DNA from: Planctomycetota bacterium
GTDB taxonomy: Bacteria > JAJVIF01 > JAPKYR01
Length of the DNA: 5,745 bases
Direction of reading: 5' to 3'
Assembly: GCA_030673355.1 (NCBI GenBank)
Contig: DAOVJF010000193.1
Span: forward strand, 1 to 5,745
Below, in pieces: positions 1 to 4,505 of this stretch. The stretch's first letter is position 1. The number at the start of each line of letters is the position of its first letter. A model generated the notes under the pieces. It saw only the letters and a program-made list of their open reading frames with translations. It did no database searches and was not told the origin of the DNA. The position numbers and the translations under genes were made by a program.

Positions 1-17
1 GGTGTCCCCCCTAAATT
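1..17. repeat. Possible half copy of the GTGTCCCC intergenic repeat, cut by the window edge
   Basis: GTGTCCCC at 2-9 followed within two bases by TAAATT (12-17) matches the right arm and flank of the perfect inverted repeat at 4449-4475, which reads GTGTCCCC-G-TAAATT. The left arm would lie outside the window. Both copies are intergenic. With only one arm visible, chance similarity is possible. Confidence 0.3.
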
Positions 18-213
18 CTAAATATATCCATTCAATTTTTATTTAAAAGGATTAGTCTAAATTGTTTAAAAATGACCTATTTTCATTTAAATAAGATTGA
101 AAATTGCATAATTACAATAGTTATGTGATGTCTGGACATGTGATAATTGACAAATTCAGGCTATGAATGTTTAACTCGATCCCTGCTATCTGTTGTTAGG
201 GTGCCTTATAATA

Positions 214-1311
214 TCAGAATTGCAGCAGCATCGCCGTAAATTCATCCGCCAATCCTCCACTTTTCATCGATCCCACTATTTCTTCTATGCTTTCTATTAT
301 TTCATGCGGGGCAAGGTCAATTGGCAGTAAATTCAGGTGGCAAACGAGAGAATTGAAGTCCTGGTATTCTCGAACCCTGCCGTCTGCTTTCAGAATTCCG
401 TCGGACAACAGAAGAATTCTGTCACCTGGCGCGACTTTGATGGATGTATGTTCGCTCCCGAAGTTATCGGATATTCCCAATGGAATTCCCGTTCCGTTCA
501 GGCTCCGCCATACACGGCCGCCCCACCGTCGGTGTAGCGGAGGCAAATGGCCTGCGTTCAGGTATGTCAGGCGTTTCCGTTTCAGATCGGCATTCATCGT
601 TATTGCCGTCATAAAGTCCACCGAATCATCGGATCGCATCAAAACATCGTTTATTGAATTCATAAGACCTGTTATGGTTTTACTTTCATTAATGATCCCG
701 GCAAAATACGTTTTCAGGTTTGTGAGTCCGCGATGAGAAGATAATATATCACCCGTAAGGTCCCCGAACAGGATTCCATAGCTATGGTCATGATGTTTCA
801 CAGCCATCGCGACATCCTCGGTTGGACTACCTTTCACTATCCTGCTCGTCCTGATAATTATCTGGGGTTCGTCAATACATTCGACGCAATTTAACCGCGG
901 CTCGATTTTGGGTTCTATGTTAGTGACCAAACCGGGGACAATTTTCTCGGTTACCGAAATTCCCTTTCGGATATGTATGCACAGCTCTTTGATTGAATCA
1001 TGATTTATCGGAAGATATCCATCGGCGGTTTGGATCATGAACCCTCTCTCTACGAAGGTTTCTTCAGGACCGGTCATGAATACCATCGGTTTCTGTCTCC
1101 GGGCTTTTTGCTTGCCAAGGTTTACCAGCCATCCCGGAGTCGTGTGCCGATCTATAAGAACACAATCATATCGCTCCCTGTCCAGTAATACCGATGCTTC
1201 CCTGGGATGGTCCGGCTGGTCTGTGCTATTCCCCAGGTTGGAAACCATTGTGCTGAGTTTAAGCCGGTTATTTTCATCAGCGTCGAGTATAAGAAATTTT
1301 GAGCCTTTCAT
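214..1311 (-). CDS. Receiver-like domain fused to SpoIIE/RsbU-type PP2C serine/threonine phosphatase
   Basis: A 365-residue cytoplasmic regulator. Residues about 4-117 have a response-receiver pattern: acidic D10 and D12, candidate phospho-acceptor D54 in VLIDR, and T80 in FMTG. The near-universal lysine (normally in a YLVKPF-like stretch) is missing; the segment reads GYLPINHD (98-105), so phosphorylation by a histidine kinase is doubtful. Residues about 155-365 form a PP2C domain of the SpoIIE/RsbU class. Putative metal ligands are all present: D166 (TED where GGD is usual), D184 (GDLTG), D304 (SDG) and D356 (ADEFT, the usual DDxT). LNAGHLPPL (251-259), GIPLGI (275-280) and PGDRILLLSDG (295-305) are typical family blocks. 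Such enzymes usually dephosphorylate anti-sigma-factor antagonists (STAS proteins) in partner-switching control of sigma factors; no partner is visible here. The ATG is the only sensible start: an in-frame stop lies 11 codons upstream and the receiver beta-1 strand starts at residue 5. A GAGG sits only two bases before the ATG, an unusually short spacing. The gene is divergent from the DUF92 gene. Confidence 0.88.
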   Translation of the reverse strand: MKGSKFLILDADENNRLKLSTMVSNLGNSTDQPDHPREASVLLDRERYDCVLIDRHTTPGWLVNLGKQKARRQKPMVFMTGPEETFVERGFMIQTADGYLPINHDSIKELCIHIRKGISVTEKIVPGLVTNIEPKIEPRLNCVECIDEPQIIIRTSRIVKGSPTEDVAMAVKHHDHSYGILFGDLTGDILSSHRGLTNLKTYFAGIINESKTITGLMNSINDVLMRSDDSVDFMTAITMNADLKRKRLTYLNAGHLPPLHRRWGGRVWRSLNGTGIPLGISDNFGSEHTSIKVAPGDRILLLSDGILKADGRVREYQDFNSLVCHLNLLPIDLAPHEIIESIEEIVGSMKSGGLADEFTAMLLQF

Positions 1312-1498
1312 GTCCTCGTCGTAACCACCCGTTTCTGTATATCTTTAGTATCGTTATCTTTAGTATCGTTGAGTGATAAATAGTCTGGTTTTATCGGATT
1401 TAATCAATTTTAATTTATCCGTGATTTTCTTAAAATATTTTTACGGCCATGAAATTACCCCAATTATTCTTGATATATTTCCTTGAGAATTGCGACTA
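1312..1498. promoter_or_regulatory. Divergent intergenic region between the phosphatase and DUF92 genes
   Basis: Two divergent genes start on either side of this AT-rich stretch, so promoters for both directions should lie here. The clear structure is the tandem repeat at 1341-1370, close to the phosphatase side. For the plus strand, TAAAAT at 1431-1436 is a possible -10 box, but the matching -35 region (1408-1413) is poor. On the minus strand each repeat unit contains GATACT, which could serve as a -10 box. No promoter can be assigned firmly. Confidence 0.4.
1341..1370. repeat. Perfect 2 x 15 bp tandem repeat upstream of the phosphatase gene
   Basis: The unit ATCTTTAGTATCGTT occurs at 1341-1355 and again at 1356-1370 with no mismatch and no gap. 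It lies 30 to 59 bases upstream of the minus-strand ATG, where a regulator or RNA polymerase would bind. Read on the minus strand each unit is AACGATACTAAAGAT. It may be a pair of operator half-sites with 15-base spacing, or a slippage duplication that duplicates a -10-like box. Confidence 0.8.
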
Positions 1499-2272
1499 AT
1501 GGGTTCTGGAGTCTATACTGAACGGGTTATGAATCCGGGCATGCAATTAATCCAGGGATTAGTAATCAATGCCGTAGCCGCACTGGCCGCATATTTCGGC
1601 AAAGTCATCTCAAAATCCGGGGCTATCGGCGGGTTTATCGTCGGAGTACTGATTTATTTACTCACCGGCTGGAACGGCTACGTCGTCCTTGTCGTTTTTT
1701 TTATCCTGGGCACACTTGTCACGAAGGTAAAATATAAAGAGAAAGCCGAGAAAGGGATAGCCCAGGAAGATGAGGGAAAAAGGGGAGCGAAACACGCGAT
1801 CGCCAACTGCTCCGCCGCTCTTCTTATGGGCCTCGTAGCTTTTATCGCCGCATTTAAGGGAAATACGAATATTCAGACATTATTTCTGGCAGGATTTACA
1901 GGGGCGTTTGCAACCGCTTTATCCGATACCGCGTCGAGTGAAATCGGCCAGGCTTACGGAAAAACGACAATCCTCCTGACCGGTTTCAAGCGTGTCCCCC
2001 CGGGAACCGAGGGTGCTGTAAGCCTTGAGGGCACACTGGCCGGGATCGGAGCGAGCCTGGTGCTCGGGATTGTCGCGATGGTCACAGGTGTAGTAATTGG
2101 ATGGCAGGGCCTTACAGCGGTTGTGATCGCCGCTTTTATCGGGAATACACTCGAAAGCATTATTGGAAGCACGATCGAAAGGTTGCCGTTTGTTACAAAC
2201 GAAGTCACGAATTTCATTAATACGGTCATAGGTGCGGGTGTTGCTATCGGAGTTTATGCTATTCTTATCTGA
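1499..2272 (+). CDS. DUF92 (TMEM19/VTE6-like) family integral membrane protein
   Basis: A hydrophobic protein of 257 residues from the ATG at 1499. It matches the DUF92 family by several conserved blocks: SDTASSEIG (142-150), PPGTEGAVS continuing to GTLAGIGAS (167-186), and GNTLESIIGSTIER (215-228), where the family usually has a DSLLGAT-like sequence. The last block is followed by NEVTNFINTVIGA (234-246). About six membrane segments can be seen, near 17-34, 41-56, 58-76, 104-119, 180-200 and 205-222, with a further one at 240-257. A charged cytoplasmic-type loop of K, E and D lies at 77-98. In plants a member (VTE6) acts as a phytyl-phosphate kinase in tocopherol synthesis; the role of bacterial members is mostly unproven, so a polyprenyl- or phytyl-phosphate kinase function is only inferred. 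The start is uncertain: TTG at 1490 and ATGs at 1529 and 1541 are in frame. I prefer 1499 because GAGA lies 10 bases upstream; the family match begins near residue 15, so 1529 is also plausible. Confidence 0.9.
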   Translation: MGSGVYTERVMNPGMQLIQGLVINAVAALAAYFGKVISKSGAIGGFIVGVLIYLLTGWNGYVVLVVFFILGTLVTKVKYKEKAEKGIAQEDEGKRGAKHAIANCSAALLMGLVAFIAAFKGNTNIQTLFLAGFTGAFATALSDTASSEIGQAYGKTTILLTGFKRVPPGTEGAVSLEGTLAGIGASLVLGIVAMVTGVVIGWQGLTAVVIAAFIGNTLESIIGSTIERLPFVTNEVTNFINTVIGAGVAIGVYAILI

Positions 2273-2316
2273 ACCAACTAAGACGAATACCGTGTCAGTA
2301 AATTAAAACGAATCGT

Positions 2317-2322
2317 GGAGGG
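2317..2322 (+). promoter_or_regulatory. Strong ribosome binding site of the 300-residue membrane protein
   Basis: GGAGGG ends eight bases before the ATG at 2331. It is the best Shine-Dalgarno match in the window and fixes this start. It shows that the gene has its own efficient translation signal even if it shares a transcript with the DUF92 gene upstream. Confidence 0.75.
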
Positions 2323-2330
2323 ATTTCAGC

Positions 2331-3233
2331 ATGGAACCAGAAAACCCGAACAATGAAAACTTCAAACCTTCTTCGGAGGAAACCGTGTACGAACCCATAG
2401 AACCCCTGCAGGATGAAGATGCCGGCTATGGGGGTTTTGGAGAAGCGCTTGTCAAGCCGTTGCCTCCTCCGATGCGCCTGATTTTCGGCGACATGGCCGG
2501 TGTGGTTTTCCTCGTCTGGTTTCCGATAATGGTTGCATTTCTCATTCCGTGGTCGAACTGGATACCCCTCGATCCGATTGTCAAAGACATGAATCTCGTC
2601 CATGTCATCGTTGCATTAATTATCGCACTGCCGCCATGGATTATTCTTATGATCCACCTGAAACGCGGTCATCTGTGGGACGGAATTCTCGATATGTTCC
2701 TCTGGGCGATCTGGGAATGCATTATCATGATAACTTTATGCTATCTCTACCCCGGTCACGCTGAAAAATTGATCTGGCATGCCCCATTGTACTGGGACAC
2801 CATGAATCACTGGATCTCCACTGGAATAGGTCCGGAAGGCGATCCCTCAATATTCATCCCGCTGCATTTAGAAAAACTGTTATTTGTGATCATCGGCGCT
2901 CTCCTGATGGGTCTGCCCGCCTTAATGCTTGGGGTTCTGCAGTTAAACTTCATGAACTATTACGTCGCCCAGTGTATGGCGCTGTCCGATAACGCTCTCC
3001 TCACCCTCCCGATCGCATGGCACTTCTGGTCGGTAATCCGGGTTATGGGATTTATTACAATTTCCAGTTCGCTGTTCCAGATGGTTTTAAAAGTCTTCCG
3101 TGCCCCGGTCCGGGCTGGCACTATCTGGTGGGGAATTGCTATCGGGTTGATTCTTGTAGTTGCCGATATTGTTCTCAAGGCGCTCTACGCCGAGGAAATC
3201 AGGATTGTGCTCCGCGCGATCACAGGATTGTAA
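2331..3233 (+). CDS. Unrecognised polytopic membrane protein with acidic N-terminal tail
   Basis: A 300-residue protein that I cannot assign to a family. Residues 1-45 form a hydrophilic tail rich in E, P, N and D (MEPENPNNEN...), probably disordered and without a signal peptide. The rest contains about six hydrophobic segments, near 54-73, 88-109, 119-140, 182-205, 222-252 (long, possibly a bent or paired helix) and 264-287. Aromatic residues are frequent at segment ends (WFP, WSNW, PPW, WECI, HFW, IWWG). A soluble loop of about 40 residues (141-181) carries several histidines and tryptophans (HAEKLIWH, MNHW). The tryptophan and proline pattern is somewhat like Yip1/RDD-type small membrane proteins, but no diagnostic motif is present. 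The gene starts 58 bases after the DUF92 stop in the same direction, has a strong ribosome binding site, and ends with TAA before a convergent gene. Co-transcription with DUF92 is likely but not shown. Confidence 0.88.
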   Translation: MEPENPNNENFKPSSEETVYEPIEPLQDEDAGYGGFGEALVKPLPPPMRLIFGDMAGVVFLVWFPIMVAFLIPWSNWIPLDPIVKDMNLVHVIVALIIALPPWIILMIHLKRGHLWDGILDMFLWAIWECIIMITLCYLYPGHAEKLIWHAPLYWDTMNHWISTGIGPEGDPSIFIPLHLEKLLFVIIGALLMGLPALMLGVLQLNFMNYYVAQCMALSDNALLTLPIAWHFWSVIRVMGFITISSSLFQMVLKVFRAPVRAGTIWWGIAIGLILVVADIVLKALYAEEIRIVLRAITGL

Positions 3234-3307
3234 TACTTAAATCAATTCCATCTTATAATATCTTTTTCTGGTGCACCTGAAATTATTATAATTTTCCGGG
3301 GATGGTA
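3234..3307. other. Convergent intergenic spacer without a clear intrinsic terminator
   Basis: Two genes end facing each other across 74 bases. The stretch holds an AT-only inverted repeat, AAATTAT-T-ATAATTT (3280-3294), and the palindrome GGTGCACC (3270-3277). Neither forms a GC-rich stem followed by a T run, so I do not call a rho-independent terminator. Confidence 0.5.
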
Positions 3308-4420
3308 TTACTGGTACCTGGGGGTAATCCCTGTGTAGGATGTCATCTCAAGCCGGCGTGAACCATCCTCGCTTACGCTCAAAATTCGGCCGAGCCCGGG
3401 TACATACCATGAGGTTCCTTCATCCAGCATTGAATTTTCATCAAGCGTTCGCTCGATTCTGAACTCAACCTCATATGCGTCGAACTCACCTGCTATTACC
3501 GCCACACGTTCCTCGCCCGTACATCTCAAATGCTCCGTTACTTCCCCATTCAATGGACCGTCCGGTGAGTCAAGAATAAATGTCCCATGACGTTCCCAGG
3601 TGGTGCCGGCGGTCAATTCTGAAGGAAGGTAAATTGTCCCTTCGTCGTAGGTTGTGTTCCATATGGTCCTGATTCCATCTTCTATCGCGTTGTTTATATA
3701 TAGCGTATCTCCGGAGCAGTACATATCCAGCGTTGTGGATGGAGATCCATCCTGTTCGATCCCACCCATCAAAATCATGCTGATTGAAAATGCCGTTCCC
3801 GATTCCCCTGGCTCCATCCAGTTGAGTACTTTGTACTCCCATGATGTAACCTGCCCGCGATCGTCGGCCAGCATGAAGGTCCAGACGGTATCGGGACCGA
3901 GATCCATAAAAGCCCCGCTGCATCCCTCCCCCTGTTCACGAGGCTCCGGAGCACCTGATATCACGAGGATGTCATAAACCGATTCATCCCATTTTATTAA
4001 GAGGTGGTTTTCGCCGTATGGGAATGCATGGTTGAAAATTGCGGTTTCTCCGATCCATGTTCCAAGTGAAATTGTGCCCTCATCCGGATGTATCGCCACC
4101 AGTTCGCAGTCAGCGGATACGGAGCCGATTATCTGGATTGTTACCGGGTCTTGAGTATGGATCACGGCTTCAAGATTATCCTGTAATGTTGAGTCGTCGA
4201 TGATCAGATAAAACGGGATTTCCAATGGTTCCTCGTCAGAATTGGATTGGGTTTCGTCGTCAACCTCCGGAATTGCGCCATTCACATCTACAGTTTCGTT
4301 ACCGGTATCCCGGACTTCGTTTGGCGATCCTTCATCTCCCGGCCTTTCATCCGATGGTTGACAGGAGATTAGTACCGTTAGTAGTGCAATGATCAATATT
4401 AAAGTCAGGTTGGTCTTCAT
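3308..4420 (-). CDS. Secreted lipoprotein with acidic linker and beta-rich domains
   Basis: A 370-residue exported lipoprotein. Residues 1-20 are a type II signal peptide: MKTN, a hydrophobic core, then lipobox L17-I18-S19-C20, with lipidation expected at C20. Residues 21-67 are a disordered linker dominated by D, E, N, S and P. Residues about 75-155 look like a small beta-sandwich of the Ig-like or glucodextranase-B type (a GTWIGETAIFNHAF stretch, then YGENHLLIKW). Residues about 165-370 are a second beta-rich domain with alternating polar and hydrophobic strands, ending in WYVPGLGRI (338-346) and SRRLEMTSY. This ending recalls DUF3108/TapB-style lipoproteins by eye only. Four cysteines beyond C20 (about 105, 167, 235 and 300) could form disulfides. 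No catalytic motif is visible and no function is assigned. A longer frame from TTG at 4444 exists, but the ATG is preferred because AGGTG lies just upstream and the signal peptide begins there. The cytochrome gene ends 85 bases upstream in the same direction. Confidence 0.85.
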   Translation of the reverse strand: MKTNLTLILIIALLTVLISCQPSDERPGDEGSPNEVRDTGNETVDVNGAIPEVDDETQSNSDEEPLEIPFYLIIDDSTLQDNLEAVIHTQDPVTIQIIGSVSADCELVAIHPDEGTISLGTWIGETAIFNHAFPYGENHLLIKWDESVYDILVISGAPEPREQGEGCSGAFMDLGPDTVWTFMLADDRGQVTSWEYKVLNWMEPGESGTAFSISMILMGGIEQDGSPSTTLDMYCSGDTLYINNAIEDGIRTIWNTTYDEGTIYLPSELTAGTTWERHGTFILDSPDGPLNGEVTEHLRCTGEERVAVIAGEFDAYEVEFRIERTLDENSMLDEGTSWYVPGLGRILSVSEDGSRRLEMTSYTGITPRYQ

Positions 4421-4424
4421 TTTA

Positions 4425-4429
4425 CACCT
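4425..4429 (-). promoter_or_regulatory. Ribosome binding site that decides the lipoprotein start
   Basis: Read on the minus strand, AGGTG followed by TAAA precedes the ATG at 4420. The AGG core is six bases from the ATG, normal spacing. It supports the ATG over the in-frame TTG eight codons upstream, which would put YIYGRCK before the signal peptide. Confidence 0.65.
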
Positions 4430-4448
4430 GCCGTATATATACAAACTC

Positions 4449-4475
4449 CGGGGACACTTTCAGTAAGTGTCCCCG
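4449..4475. repeat. Perfect 11-bp inverted repeat (hairpin) between cytochrome and lipoprotein genes
   Basis: Arms CGGGGACACTT (4449-4459) and AAGTGTCCCCG (4465-4475) pair perfectly around a five-base loop. It follows the cytochrome stop by about 30 bases and precedes the lipoprotein ATG by about 28. On the transcript it would be a stable stem, but the following bases (GAGTTTGTAT) are not a U run. It therefore resembles a REP-type intergenic palindrome more than a standard terminator, although transcript-end protection or partial termination is possible. Half of the same motif may occur at 1-17. Confidence 0.85.
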
Positions 4476-4505
4476 TAAATTAATGCGATTAAATTGGCGC
4501 TTGCT

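Noticed and set aside
128..139. Short inverted repeat ATGTC-TG-GACAT downstream of the phosphatase gene
   Set aside because: Only five base pairs with a two-base loop, no GC-rich stem and no T run; not a credible terminator or operator without more copies.
287..736. 149-codon plus-strand open frame opposite the phosphatase gene
   Set aside because: It is antisense to a gene with clear family motifs, its product is arginine/serine/proline-rich with no domain, and it has no ribosome binding site context; a shadow frame.
1992..2001. A third GTGTCCCCCC, identical to bases 2-11
   Set aside because: It lies inside the DUF92 gene and encodes the conserved R-V-P-P stretch; it has no TAAATT flank or opposing arm, so it is a coincidence rather than a repeat copy.
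2295..2603. Minus-strand open frame overlapping the start of the 300-residue membrane protein
   Set aside because: The plus-strand gene has a strong ribosome binding site and coherent membrane topology; the antisense product is low-complexity and basic.
3280..3294. AAATTAT-T-ATAATTT inverted repeat in the convergent spacer
   Set aside because: The stem is entirely A/T with a one-base loop, expected by chance in AT-rich spacer; weak as a terminator.
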